From Spirochaetae bacterium HGW-Spirochaetae-1 (GTDB taxonomy: Bacteria; Spirochaetota; UBA4802; UBA5550): DNA of 64,000 bases. The stretch lies in contig PGXY01000005.1 in NCBI GenBank assembly GCA_002839375.1, positions 186,001 to 250,000 on the forward strand. The letters are read 5' to 3'. This document shows positions 25,327 to 33,911 of this stretch, piece by piece. Position numbers and translations under genes: made by a program. The notes under the pieces were generated by a model. The model did not search any database, was not told the DNA's origin, and was given only the letters and a program-made list of their open reading frames with translations. Each line of letters starts with the position of its first letter. The stretch's first letter is position 1.

Positions 25327-26013
25327 ATGATAAAAAAGGGAATCCGCGATAAAAATACTGCACCCGGCCCCAGGGGCGATAAAAATATTACCTACAGGAA
25401 AGACCTGGAGAAAGTCCTGTCCATGATGCGAAAGGGAAAGCTTGAGGGAGCCCTGCCCGCTGCCCGGGATGGCCATGCCCGTGGAATTGAACTGAAGGAC
25501 CCGGCGGGAACATCACAGCTCCTGTTCATTCTCAACGAGCTCCAGCACTATGATGAATCGGCGCTCCGGGCCCGCGAGTTCTGGGAGAAATCTCCCGTAT
25601 GGGATGAGACTGTCTTTGCCAATTCACTCTGCGCCTGGGTCTCGGCCGGCGATAGTTTCCTGAAGGACGCCCGGGCCCTGCTGAAAAAATACCGCTTCGA
25701 TTCCCTGGACGACTGGCGCCGCAAATTCGAATCCTTTGAGTACACTCCTTCGCAGATAACCTATATTTTCAACGCGGCCCTGGTGTTCCACCACACCAAG
25801 CAGGATACAAAAGCCCGATCCCTCCTTACGGAGATTCTGGGCCACATCGTTTATCACATTGATACAACCACGGGAGGCAGCCGGGATCTGACCGATGATC
25901 AGGTTGAATACTTCGCCCTGTTCCTGTCCCTCATCGGAGACAGCACTGAATTCAGCTCACTGACTGAAGATAACGGATTCATTGAACTGCATGATATTAT
26001 TTATGCGGAATAA
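25327..26013 (+). CDS. Hypothetical helical protein
   Basis: A 228-residue soluble protein with a basic N-terminus and then helical pairs (VLSMMRKGKLEGALPAARDG, then SALRAREFWEKSP, then YIFNAALVFHHTKQDTKARSLLTEIL) that look like TPR-type repeats. No family is recognised. GGAAGAG precedes the start. The 285 bp upstream are AT-rich and contain a TATAAT at 25253, but no convincing complete promoter. Confidence 0.62.
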   Translation: MIKKGIRDKNTAPGPRGDKNITYRKDLEKVLSMMRKGKLEGALPAARDGHARGIELKDPAGTSQLLFILNELQHYDESALRAREFWEKSPVWDETVFANSLCAWVSAGDSFLKDARALLKKYRFDSLDDWRRKFESFEYTPSQITYIFNAALVFHHTKQDTKARSLLTEILGHIVYHIDTTTGGSRDLTDDQVEYFALFLSLIGDSTEFSSLTEDNGFIELHDIIYAE

Positions 26014-26141
26014 AAAATAAACCTCCATTAACTCCGTGTCTCCAGCGAGCTGCTGCGAGTGGGTGGTGATATTAAAACACTACATCGGTAACACGCCGGC
26101 TCCATATATTCTCAGTATAAACTCTCAACGGGGATAATTTT

Positions 26142-27296
26142 ATGAACACAATCTTTCGCCGGGCCTTCAGTCCCGCCATCATACTTGTTACGGCCGCCAT
26201 GATTATCACGGCCTGGAACCCGCTTATGGGGAGGGAGAAAAAATTTTATTCCGATCCGCGTACCTATGCCAGGGCCGAAGTAATGAAGATTGAAAAAATT
26301 GACGGTGCACCGGGATCGCATGATGTGGAGACCAGGGTCCATCTGAAAATAGTAGACGGCGACCGCAAAGGCGAGACCTTCGTTTCTGTTTACCGCGGCG
26401 CGGACGAAATGCCCGAGGGAATGTTCTACCGTGAGGGAAACACGGTCTTCATCGGCATTTCCAAAATCGAAGGTTCCGATATAAATGAATTCATTTCCCT
26501 GTACGATGTTGATAACACCGGGGGCATTATCGCCCTGGGAATTCTTCTTTTCATCACGATCATCATCGTGGGCAGACTCAGGGGCATCATGTCCATGATA
26601 TCCCTGATCGCCACAATCATCCTGATCTTTTTCATCCTCATCCCCATGACACTCAAAGGTCACTCACCGCTGCCTATCGCCGTAGCCATCTCCCTCTTTG
26701 CCATGGTCGTCACCATACCTATCATTGTGGGATTCAGGATTAAAGCAGTGGCCGCCATCCTGGGCGGCTCACTGGGCATCATCCTCGCAACAATACTTTC
26801 CCTGTTATGCGGCCTTTTTATGCACCTTTCCGGCATAGTAACCAATGAAATGATGACCGTCTTTTACGCCTCGAATGTCGACGTTGACCTGCGGGGACTT
26901 GCCCTGGCCGGAATCGTCATAGCGGCCCTTGGGGCAATCATGGACGTCTGCATTTCCATCGCCTCGGCCGCCGAGGAAATATTCCGTGTGCATCCGGAAA
27001 TATCGACCCGCGAAGCCTTCAGGTCAGTCATCACCGTAAGTTCCGACATGCTGGGTGCAACGGTAAACACTCTTCTTTTTGCCTACGTGGGAAGCGCCCT
27101 GCCCATGGTTCTTCTCATCGCCATGCGCATCCAGCCTGATATGCCTATCTGGCTCATATTCAACTACAATCCGGTTTTAAGTGAGCTGGTTAAATCCGCC
27201 GTGGGGTGCATAGGAATGTTTCTCAGCATGCCGGTAACGGCGTTTATTTCCATACACCTGCACAGGAGACGGCAGGCCCGTACTTCACAGGCATAA
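26142..27296 (+). CDS. YibE/F-family membrane protein
   Basis: A 384-residue protein. One N-terminal membrane helix is followed by a soluble beta-rich domain (about 35-125), then about seven membrane helices. The features IGRLRG-like VGRLRGIMSMISL, ALGAIMDVCISIASAAEEI and SSDMLGATVNTLLFAYVG are the YibE/F signature. The family has no firm function; transport is presumed. It stands alone, with short sequences related to the element at 27327 on both sides. Confidence 0.85.
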   Translation: MNTIFRRAFSPAIILVTAAMIITAWNPLMGREKKFYSDPRTYARAEVMKIEKIDGAPGSHDVETRVHLKIVDGDRKGETFVSVYRGADEMPEGMFYREGNTVFIGISKIEGSDINEFISLYDVDNTGGIIALGILLFITIIIVGRLRGIMSMISLIATIILIFFILIPMTLKGHSPLPIAVAISLFAMVVTIPIIVGFRIKAVAAILGGSLGIILATILSLLCGLFMHLSGIVTNEMMTVFYASNVDVDLRGLALAGIVIAALGAIMDVCISIASAAEEIFRVHPEISTREAFRSVITVSSDMLGATVNTLLFAYVGSALPMVLLIAMRIQPDMPIWLIFNYNPVLSELVKSAVGCIGMFLSMPVTAFISIHLHRRRQARTSQA

Positions 27297-27326
27297 GAAT
27301 TCACGAACAGAAAAAAGAGAAGTCAG

Positions 27327-27352
27327 CCACGGAGACACAGGGACACAGAGAG
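27327..27352. repeat. Short tandem-like element with CACGGAGACACAGGGACAC
   Basis: The stretch CCACGGAGACACAGGG with GACACAGAGAG is internally repetitive. A related inverted piece, CTCCGTGTCTCCAG, lies at 26032-26045 on the other side of the YibE/F gene. Its function is unknown. The rest of the 200-bp gap holds nothing recognisable. Confidence 0.4.
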
Positions 27353-27498
27353 TCTGGATGTATAACAGCGTATATGCTGCAACTAAAAATGAAAAAGCAG
27401 ACCGGAAAAGGCAAGATATACGAAGACAATAGCAAACGATGTATGCTGGATACGCACTGATATAAACATTAATTTTTATATAGGAAAAGAATTCCTCA

Positions 27499-27729
27499 CT
27501 AATAAAGCGGCCTGATAACGTCGAATTCCACAATGCCCTGAATTATTTCCTCAACCTCGGACTGTTTCTGCGAAGGAAAGCGGATGCAGACGCCGCAGTT
27601 GGAACTGATATGGCGCGGCACCGGGATGAGTTTATAGGGAGTCCCCTTCTGCTTCAGCAGCCGGTCGGCATACATGGCGCAGTTCACGGAGTGAAAAAGG
27701 ACCACGTGATATGATTCGGTGCTTATCAT
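27499..27729 (-). CDS. DUF3343 small protein (putative Se/S carrier)
   Basis: A 76-residue protein of the DUF3343 type: YHVVLFHSVNCAMYADRLLKQ, then KLIPVPRHISSNCGVCIRF, with the SxxCG-type cysteine pair. Such proteins are found next to YedF and selenium genes and are annotated as putative selenium or sulfur carriers. Its start overlaps the yedF stop by 4 bp, which shows co-translation. Confidence 0.85.
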   Translation of the reverse strand: MISTESYHVVLFHSVNCAMYADRLLKQKGTPYKLIPVPRHISSNCGVCIRFPSQKQSEVEEIIQGIVEFDVIRPLY

Positions 27730-28316
27730 ACCGATATGACCTTCCCGGACCCTGTCATTGCCTCGGCAATATCATACATGTTCGATACGATTCCGGCACC
27801 AAGCTGGTCGGTGATGCCGAAGAAGTTCAGGCAGGTGCCGCAGACCAGCACTCTCACACCGCTCTCCTCCAGGGCCTTGATGTCAGCTACGACGGGTGAA
27901 TCTTTCACGGTCAGCTTCACACCTGTGTTAAAAAATATAAGAATGCCGGGTCGGTTGTCTATTTCCGTCACGGTGTGCATAAAGCTTCGCATGAGGATCG
28001 CTCCCAGTTCCCGGTCGCCGCGTCCCATGACGTCTTCGGAAATCACCACTACCGGGGGTCCCGATACCGCTTCACCGGGCGCAGGCGATTTCTCAGCGAC
28101 AGCTGTCTCGCCTTTTTCGGCTGAAATATAGATGCCATCAGGTTTTTCGGCAATATTGAAGGAACATCCCAGGGAGGACAGGAGCCGCTTCACATTTTCC
28201 CGTGCTGTTTCATTGTCCACTATAACCGTCAGGGAATCGTGCTTTTCCAGTGCCTTTTTCGTATTAATAACGGGCTGCGGACAGGCAAGACCGCGGGCAT
28301 CGACCTGAAATGACAT
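27726..28316 (-). CDS. yedF: YedF-type selenium metabolism protein (TusA/SirA fold plus DsrE-like)
   Basis: A 196-residue two-domain protein. Residues 1-75 are a TusA/SirA domain with the persulfide cysteine in ARGLACPQPVINTKKAL. Residues about 90-196 are a DsrE-like domain with VLVCGTCLNFFG. This fusion is the YedF protein that co-occurs with selenium-utilising organisms. Here it is coupled to a DUF3343 gene, and the window also encodes a selenocysteine formate dehydrogenase at 49390, which makes selenium delivery a likely role. Confidence 0.9.
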   Translation of the reverse strand: MSFQVDARGLACPQPVINTKKALEKHDSLTVIVDNETARENVKRLLSSLGCSFNIAEKPDGIYISAEKGETAVAEKSPAPGEAVSGPPVVVISEDVMGRGDRELGAILMRSFMHTVTEIDNRPGILIFFNTGVKLTVKDSPVVADIKALEESGVRVLVCGTCLNFFGITDQLGAGIVSNMYDIAEAMTGSGKVISV

Positions 28317-28412
28317 GATTGACCTTCCTTACTTTCAATATTCAGTATTTCACGCTACATGAATAAGGTGCTGACACAGGGGAAAACTGTCAAGATAATA
28401 ATCGATTTTTAG

Positions 28413-28425
28413 AATACTTAGTATT
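28413..28425. promoter_or_regulatory. Short palindrome AATACTTAGTATT
   Basis: A 13-bp symmetric element in the gap between yedF (leftward) and the small rightward lipoprotein gene. With its flank it reads TTAGTATTATAT, the same as the half-site of the 24-bp palindrome at 31355. Confidence 0.42.
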
Positions 28426-28527
28426 ATATTTTATTGACTTCCTTGAAAAAACAAAATGGAACAACTACAAATAGTGTTGACTATGATCAGTCTTTTCTGA
28501 TATCTTTGAACCCGGAAACGGAGGACT

Positions 28528-28923
28528 ATGAATACTTCACCAGGACCACATCAAATGAGAACAATTCTATTTATACTTATACTCTGCTGCCTCACGGCAA
28601 CCATGCCCCGGTGCAGCACCCCGCAGGGCAGGATAGCGGGCTCCTGGCACTGCCTGTCCCGCTCCAATCCCGATCCCTTTTTCGCGAAATCCCTGGAGGG
28701 AACGGGGTGCCCCATCATTGTCGAGTTCACGGAAAAGGGGGCCTTTACCTGGCGCGAAGGCACGGACCCGGTGATCACAGGAATCTGGCACAGCGAAGGA
28801 AACGTCCTGGTCATGGAAATACCCGGCGAGGAAAACATACCGCTGAAGATCCGCTTCGAGGGAAAACAACTCATCCTGGATACCAATGACGGGTTTACTT
28901 TTGTGATGACAAGGAAAAAGTGA
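28528..28923 (+). CDS. Small secreted or lipoprotein-like protein
   Basis: A 131-residue protein with an N-terminal hydrophobic segment (RTILFILILCCLTATMPRC) that may end in a non-standard lipobox. The rest is beta-rich: GSWHCLSRSNPDPFF, EFTEKGAFTWREG, GIWHSEGNVLVMEIPG, similar to lipocalin-like META or DUF5004-type sheets. The start at 28528 has GGAGG 3 nt upstream; the ATG at 28555 directly before the hydrophobic segment has none. No function is assigned. Confidence 0.6.
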   Translation: MNTSPGPHQMRTILFILILCCLTATMPRCSTPQGRIAGSWHCLSRSNPDPFFAKSLEGTGCPIIVEFTEKGAFTWREGTDPVITGIWHSEGNVLVMEIPGEENIPLKIRFEGKQLILDTNDGFTFVMTRKK

Positions 28924-28947
28924 AGGGAAAGATATCTGCCGGTACTA

Positions 28948-29550
28948 TCACGCCCGCAGGCGCTCCCTGATAAAACTGCGGACCAGTATCCCCAGCAGCA
29001 AGGACATGATTATTTTATAGGCCATCATGAAAGGATTCCCGGGACTGTCCAGGCGGAAGCTGTATGCGTTGTAACTCACGAGATAGATGATAATCCACAG
29101 GGCCAGGAAGGAAAATATCGTTGTATAGATAGTCCTGTGTTTCGTCTTATTCACGGCGAAGATCAGGGCGGTGGAGAGCACTATCACCACCTCACCGGCA
29201 TTGATGACATTGAACATATCCTTCCCCTGCAATGCGGATGGCCAGAAATATCCCGTCAAAAAGATGAAGCCGGAAATAAAAACGGGGATACCGGCAAACC
29301 GGGCAAAGACACCGTTGAAGACATGAACCAGGTGTACATATAAAACCAGATGTCCCAGGGCATACAGGGCGCAACCGAGAGTCATAGGCTCGCCGTGAAC
29401 AAAATATTCACCCCCTATCCAGCTCGCCAGTACCAGGACAAAGGGGACAACATATCCCCTGTTTTTTTTCACACTGAGGATGATAAAAACCAGAACAAGG
29501 GCCAGGGCACAAACATAGATTATTTCAACGGCCTGCATCAATATACTCAT
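28948..29550 (-). CDS. Hypothetical membrane protein, seven helices
   Basis: A 200-residue integral membrane protein with about six to seven hydrophobic segments and conserved-looking HGEP and YALGHLVLYVHLVHVFNG motifs. The ATG at 29550 is chosen because longer frames run into the preceding gene. It lies 13 bp after the HTH gene, on the same strand, so the two form a likely operon in which the HTH protein controls the membrane protein. No family is recognised. Confidence 0.62.
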   Translation of the reverse strand: MSILMQAVEIIYVCALALVLVFIILSVKKNRGYVVPFVLVLASWIGGEYFVHGEPMTLGCALYALGHLVLYVHLVHVFNGVFARFAGIPVFISGFIFLTGYFWPSALQGKDMFNVINAGEVVIVLSTALIFAVNKTKHRTIYTTIFSFLALWIIIYLVSYNAYSFRLDSPGNPFMMAYKIIMSLLLGILVRSFIRERLRA

Positions 29551-29563
29551 GGCATTCCCCGCC

Positions 29564-29905
29564 TCATAACATTTTCCGCACCGAAATGATCCCGATGAAA
29601 TTCTCCAGCAGCTGTTTCTGCAAATCTTCAGGCAGGCTTCCCAGCTCGCGCAGAAAATGAATATGATCATCGCTGACCCATGAGGGCAGTGATGATTTCA
29701 GCTCCGTGGTCCCATCTATGAAAAACCGCCAGAGCGGAATATCAAGCCTGCCGCAGACCTTTATAATCCCCTCCAGGGGAGGCAGGGCCATGCTCTCCCA
29801 CTGCGACAGGTTGGGCGGCGTAATGCCCAGCTCCACAGCCAGATCTTTCTGGCTCAGTCCCGCCCTCTTGCGCAGATCTTTCAGTTTCTGTCCCAAGTTT
29901 TCCAT
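29564..29905 (-). CDS. XRE-family helix-turn-helix protein
   Basis: A 113-residue protein. The N-terminal Cro/CI-type HTH is clear: LGQKLKDLRKRAGLSQKDLAVELGITPPNLSQWES. The C-terminal 50 residues are acidic and helical. Together with the membrane protein gene 13 bp downstream it forms a small leftward unit, divergent from a GNAT gene across a very AT-rich intergenic region with repeats. Confidence 0.85.
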   Translation of the reverse strand: MENLGQKLKDLRKRAGLSQKDLAVELGITPPNLSQWESMALPPLEGIIKVCGRLDIPLWRFFIDGTTELKSSLPSWVSDDHIHFLRELGSLPEDLQKQLLENFIGIISVRKML

Positions 29906-29947
29906 ATCAGGACCAGATAATCAGCAGAATGAAATAATTTAAAGCAA

Positions 29948-30030
29948 AATATTAAGATTTATTAAATTTTATAATTTTAGTTGACAAATTAATATTTATT
30001 TAATTATATAATATTTATTAAGATTTTATT
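29948..30030. promoter_or_regulatory. AT-rich divergent promoter region with repeats
   Basis: The gap between the XRE gene and the GNAT gene is nearly pure A+T. It contains TTGACA (29981-29986) followed after 18 bp by TATATA, and the near-direct repeats ATATTAAGATTTATT (29949) and TATTAAGATTTTATT (30015). The repeats may be XRE-protein sites. Confidence 0.5.
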
Positions 30031-30051
30031 ATTTTTAACAGGGTGAAGGAA

Positions 30052-30951
30052 ATGAACAAAGTGAAAAATACAATGAGCGAAATATCTATCATTGGGGCCA
30101 TCGAAGAAAACCTCTTTGAGTATATCAGGCTTTTCGCAAAAAATGGTGTTAATGATTTCCATGAGGACAAGGAGGTGCTGCGTTTCATTTCGGATATCAA
30201 TATCCCGTCCATGCAGTCCAATTCCATCTACAAACTGCATTTCAACGAAAATCAGAACATTGACAGTGCTCTGTCCCTGGCGCTGAAACCCTTCCGGGAC
30301 GGGAAAAAACCTCTCTTCCTCACCGCAGGTCCCTCATCAAATTTCGCTGAAATAGCTCCTTATCTAAAAAAACAGGGGCTTATGCACGCACAGACCCAGA
30401 GGGGTATGGCCATGGATCTGGACAGTTTCAACAAAGAACTGTCACTGCCCCGGGAACTCACTGTAAAGGAAGTGGCAACCACGGAGGAACTACGGCAATG
30501 GCTCCGTATCTATACTGACGGATTTGACTACTCATCAAAACTGGCTGATTTTATCTTTAACAATTACGGGGAGATTTTCCTCGGCACTAAAAAGCCCGCA
30601 CGGCATTATATCGCCTATTATAAGGGAAAACCCGTGGCCACGTCATCTCTTTTTGTCACCGGTAATGTAGCGGGCCTGTACAATATTGTTGCGGTACCGG
30701 AAGCCCGCCACAGGGGATTCGGTGAGGCTCTGACCCTCATACCCCTCATTGAGGCAAAAAAACAGGGATGCGTACTGGCCATTCTCCAGGCCACGGATAT
30801 GGGGGCGGGGGTATACAGAAAACTGGGATTTGAGGAACTCTGTTCGCTGGAACTGTATATGAAACTCTATGGATCATCACAGATTACCTTTATCCTCTCC
30901 TATATGAAGAAAAAAATCATCAACTACCTCAGGTCCCTTTTCCCATTATGA
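30052..30951 (+). CDS. GNAT-family N-acetyltransferase
   Basis: About 299 residues. The N-terminal half is a divergent GNAT-like domain. The C-terminal half has the acetyl-CoA fold: HYIAYYKGKPVATSSLF, then NIVAVPEARHRGFGEALTLIPL as the pyrophosphate-binding loop and MGAGVYRKLGFEEL. The ATG at 30052 follows GAAGGA; a GTG at 30043 is also in frame. Its substrate is unknown. It is transcribed away from the XRE gene and may be under its control. Confidence 0.8.
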   Translation: MNKVKNTMSEISIIGAIEENLFEYIRLFAKNGVNDFHEDKEVLRFISDINIPSMQSNSIYKLHFNENQNIDSALSLALKPFRDGKKPLFLTAGPSSNFAEIAPYLKKQGLMHAQTQRGMAMDLDSFNKELSLPRELTVKEVATTEELRQWLRIYTDGFDYSSKLADFIFNNYGEIFLGTKKPARHYIAYYKGKPVATSSLFVTGNVAGLYNIVAVPEARHRGFGEALTLIPLIEAKKQGCVLAILQATDMGAGVYRKLGFEELCSLELYMKLYGSSQITFILSYMKKKIINYLRSLFPL

Positions 30952-31039
30952 ATAACAATTACATTCAATACAAAAACATTTAAACAGTAAATAATTTTCC
31001 CCGCGACAGCATTGCTGTCATTTCACTCCACGCAGACAC

Positions 31040-31075
31040 ACAAAGGGGGCGTCCCTTTCAGAACACCCCCTTTGT
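31040..31075. terminator. Hairpin between GNAT and small protein genes
   Basis: ACAAAGGGGG and CCCCCTTTGT form a perfect 10-bp stem with a 16-nt loop that can pair further. It lies between two convergent genes and may stop transcription both ways, although T-runs are short. Confidence 0.55.
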
Positions 31076-31135
31076 AAATATATCGAAGGATAGTAGTGTT
31101 TGCGTCACATTCCTCCTTTTTGCCATAAAGGATTA

Positions 31136-31324
31136 TTAAAGCCGCTGCACCTCAATTCGGACATTGCCGTTTTTGTTATTGTGGTTTACACAGTTCAGAA
31201 ATGCCCGGGCCTCTGCTTCGTTATCATTAATCGCCTCGAGTGTCAAATGCTCAATGTGCTCCCCACTGGCATTGTCTATGCATATTGTTGTATATTTATC
31301 GGGTACGTCCCACATTAGTTTCAT
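31136..31324 (-). CDS. Hypothetical 62-residue protein
   Basis: A small acidic protein (MKLMWDVPDKYTTICIDNA, later EARAFLNCVNHNNKNGNVRI). AAGGAG lies 8 nt before the ATG, and a perfect 24-bp AT-rich palindrome lies 30 bp upstream, both of which support a real, regulated gene. No family is recognised. Confidence 0.62.
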   Translation of the reverse strand: MKLMWDVPDKYTTICIDNASGEHIEHLTLEAINDNEAEARAFLNCVNHNNKNGNVRIEVQRL

Positions 31325-31354
31325 TGCTGATCTCCTTGTGAAAAAATATGGTGT

Positions 31355-31378
31355 TTTAGTATTATATATAATACTAAA
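31355..31378. promoter_or_regulatory. Perfect 24-bp palindrome upstream of the 62-residue gene
   Basis: The half-site TTTAGTATTATA is followed directly by its exact reverse complement. It also embeds a TATAAT on each strand, so a bound dimer would cover the -10 region. The half-site recurs next to yedF at 28418. Confidence 0.6.
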
Positions 31379-31447
31379 TTTTCATGCATTTGTCAAGCAT
31401 ATCAGGATATTTTTAATGCATTTCTGTAAAATAAGGAGCAGCCTTTC

Positions 31448-32458
31448 CTACCGTGGTCGAAGTTGTTCCGGTATGCCCGATTCACAGGGAACGCCCGTGG
31501 CGCAGAGGCCGCATCCATAGATAAAAATATGATATTTGCTGTTGCAGTAACCGAGAGTGCCCGCCACTTTTTTATAGCAGCCCTCCTTGTCGTGTCCCCC
31601 ATCATCAATGGCGCCGACGGGACATCGCCGGGCACATTTCAGACACGGAATCCCCTGCCGGTGAAGACACCAGGCATGGATATCCCGGGGCCGCACCCTG
31701 TTTGGAGCCAGCTTCAGGTTTACCACAAAGCTGGCAAGGCGGTGGGCCACACCCTTTTCCGTAATAAGGAAATCCTGCATGCCGAAAGTCCCCAGGCCTG
31801 CGGCATAGGCTATGTGGCGGTGTGACCATGGTGACGCCCATCCCACGCCGGGGTATCTTTTTTTATTGAACATGGGTGTTACATCGGGGGAAACGGCCAG
31901 GACTCCATGATCCATGAAAAAGGTTACCAATTCCCTGACAAGGGTCTGGCTGAATATTTCTCCGAGAAGACGCGTCTGGGCCCACCGTTCCGCGGGCCAT
32001 TGGGTCATATTCCTGTTGTCCTTCCGGGTCGCGGCCGATGCGGGAAGCACCAGGGCCACAACGGCAATGTCATCGGCGGCGGGAGCATCCACACCGTTCC
32101 TCTTAGCCTGCCATGCCATGATCTCATGGGGAGTAAAATGGTGGGGCCCGATGCTTGTTTTATATTCCTCAAAGATGGGATCACTGCCCGGAACAAATCC
32201 CACCAGGGGTTCATCAAAAATCCGCTCTCCATGAAAGGGATATTCAAAACAGTTCTCATCGTGAGAGAGGACCTTTTCCGCGATAGTCATTTCAAGCCAC
32301 TCTTCGGTAAACAGGGATCCGTGCAGGCCCTGCGCCTTTTTGTTCAGCAGGGGCTGGGGCGGAAAACCGAATCCCCGCATTTCTCCTATGGCGTTCCGTA
32401 TTCCCCTCAGATCGGAAAGAAAGGAAAAGCGGCGATATGCTGTTCTTTTTATCGGCAT
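31448..32458 (-). CDS. QueG/reductive-dehalogenase-like iron-sulfur protein
   Basis: A 336-residue protein. The centre has AYAAGLGTFGMQDFLITEKG, the cobalamin-fold motif shared by epoxyqueuosine reductases and reductive dehalogenases. Two cluster motifs follow: CLKCARRCPVGAI, and later YGCGLCATGVPCESGIP. It lacks the Tat signal of dehalogenases and the HEAT-repeat tail of QueG, so it is a stand-alone uncharacterised member. It is probably cytosolic and may or may not bind cobalamin. It is read alone, leftward. Confidence 0.78.
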   Translation of the reverse strand: MPIKRTAYRRFSFLSDLRGIRNAIGEMRGFGFPPQPLLNKKAQGLHGSLFTEEWLEMTIAEKVLSHDENCFEYPFHGERIFDEPLVGFVPGSDPIFEEYKTSIGPHHFTPHEIMAWQAKRNGVDAPAADDIAVVALVLPASAATRKDNRNMTQWPAERWAQTRLLGEIFSQTLVRELVTFFMDHGVLAVSPDVTPMFNKKRYPGVGWASPWSHRHIAYAAGLGTFGMQDFLITEKGVAHRLASFVVNLKLAPNRVRPRDIHAWCLHRQGIPCLKCARRCPVGAIDDGGHDKEGCYKKVAGTLGYCNSKYHIFIYGCGLCATGVPCESGIPEQLRPR

Positions 32459-32689
32459 TACTCCTGCGTTCTTATCTTCCTGATTTTAGTACTTATTTAC
32501 AATGCTGCAATTCTTCAAGAAAGATAGCATATTCATTGGATCGATAAAAGGCAATCGATTTTTCATGACTGCCATCCTCATATTATCATTTACAACACCG
32601 GATACCATATGATATTCTCCCTCCGGTGCCTTCATCGTCATTGAAAGCATGTGTTGATGTCGATAGATTTATTTACAGGGGTGTCCACG

Positions 32690-33901
32690 ATGAAAGAGCG
32701 GCTGAAAACCCATGTCTTTGATTTGCCCGTCCAGGAACTGCGCCGGGGATATCTCAGCGACATTTACTTCTGGCGTGAAAAAGTAACCCTGGAACAGCAC
32801 GGGCTCCACCCCGAAGTGACCATGCAGGTTTTCCAGAAAAGGGACGCAATCCTCTGCGGAATAGACGAAGCCATCGCCGTACTCAGGGTGGCCAGCGGCC
32901 GATACCGGGACTATCCCCGGGCCTTCAAACTTTTCGACAGGCTCATGGAACTTAAAAAAGAGGGGCGCCACTGCTACCTCCATGACCGTGATAAATATCT
33001 ACGCGTCGTTTCGGAAAAAATGAACATTTCCAGTGAACTGGAATCCCTGTGGGACGACGGATTCCATGATCTCCGGATCGAGGCCCTCCATGACGGAGAC
33101 GCCATCACTCCCTGGGAGACTGTGATGCACATTACCGGCGACGCTTCCCTCTTTGCGCATCTGGAAACCATTTACCTGGGCATCCTGGCGCGACGCACGA
33201 AAATTGCATCCAATGTCAGGAAAGTTGTGGAAACGGCGAAGGGGAAAATAGTCCTCTACTTCCCGGCTCGCTTTGACCACTGGGCAGTTCAGGGGGGTGA
33301 CGGCTATGCCGCCCACATCGGCGGTGCAACGGGCGTATCCACCGACGCCCAGGCTGAATGGTGGGGGGCCCGGGCTTCGGGGACGGTTCCCCATGCCCTA
33401 ATCGCCGCGGCAAAGGGCAGCACGGTCGAAGCAGTCCGCATGTTCGGCGAGACCTACCCCGAGACCAATCTCGTGGCCCTGGTAGATTTCGACAACGACT
33501 GTATCGGCACATCCCTGGAATGCGCCCGGGCCCTGGGCTCTAGGCTCTGGGGCGTCCGTTTCGATACATCCGAAATGCTCGTGGATAAATCGATCATACC
33601 CCGCATGGGGACCTTCAGGCCCACGGGTGTTGGACCGGAACTGGTATTCATGGCACGTGAAGCCCTGGACCGCGAGGGATTTCAGCATGTAAAAATAATT
33701 GTTTCAGGGGGATTCGATGCAGAAAGGATATCGCAGTTCGAAGCTCAGAAGGTACCCGTTGATGCCTACGGCGTTGGAAGCAGTCTCATGCAGGGCTCCA
33801 ATGACTTCACAGCCGACATCGTCCGTGTCAACAAAAAGGACCTGGCCAAGGTAGGCCGGCGATTCATCACGAATCCGCGGATGAAGAAAATACTGACATA
33901 G
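32690..33901 (+). CDS. pncB: Nicotinate phosphoribosyltransferase
   Basis: About 403 residues. It converts nicotinate and PRPP to nicotinate mononucleotide in NAD salvage. Visible family features are the RGYLSDIYFWREK start, FPARFDHWAVQGGDGYAAHIGGATGVS, ALVDFDNDCI and the C-terminal YGVGSSLM. It belongs to the type II-like branch common in anaerobes. The ATG at 32690 is preferred; an in-frame start at 32651 would add 13 residues. The nicotinamidase gene follows after 10 bp, so the two steps nicotinamide to nicotinate to NaMN form one operon. Confidence 0.86.
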   Translation: MKERLKTHVFDLPVQELRRGYLSDIYFWREKVTLEQHGLHPEVTMQVFQKRDAILCGIDEAIAVLRVASGRYRDYPRAFKLFDRLMELKKEGRHCYLHDRDKYLRVVSEKMNISSELESLWDDGFHDLRIEALHDGDAITPWETVMHITGDASLFAHLETIYLGILARRTKIASNVRKVVETAKGKIVLYFPARFDHWAVQGGDGYAAHIGGATGVSTDAQAEWWGARASGTVPHALIAAAKGSTVEAVRMFGETYPETNLVALVDFDNDCIGTSLECARALGSRLWGVRFDTSEMLVDKSIIPRMGTFRPTGVGPELVFMAREALDREGFQHVKIIVSGGFDAERISQFEAQKVPVDAYGVGSSLMQGSNDFTADIVRVNKKDLAKVGRRFITNPRMKKILT

Positions 33902-33911
33902 GGAGAACATC

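Noticed and set aside
28434-28889. 151-codon plus-strand frame near the small lipoprotein gene
   Set aside because: It overlaps the frame at 28528, which has GGAGG, a hydrophobic leader and a beta-rich body; this one has neither.
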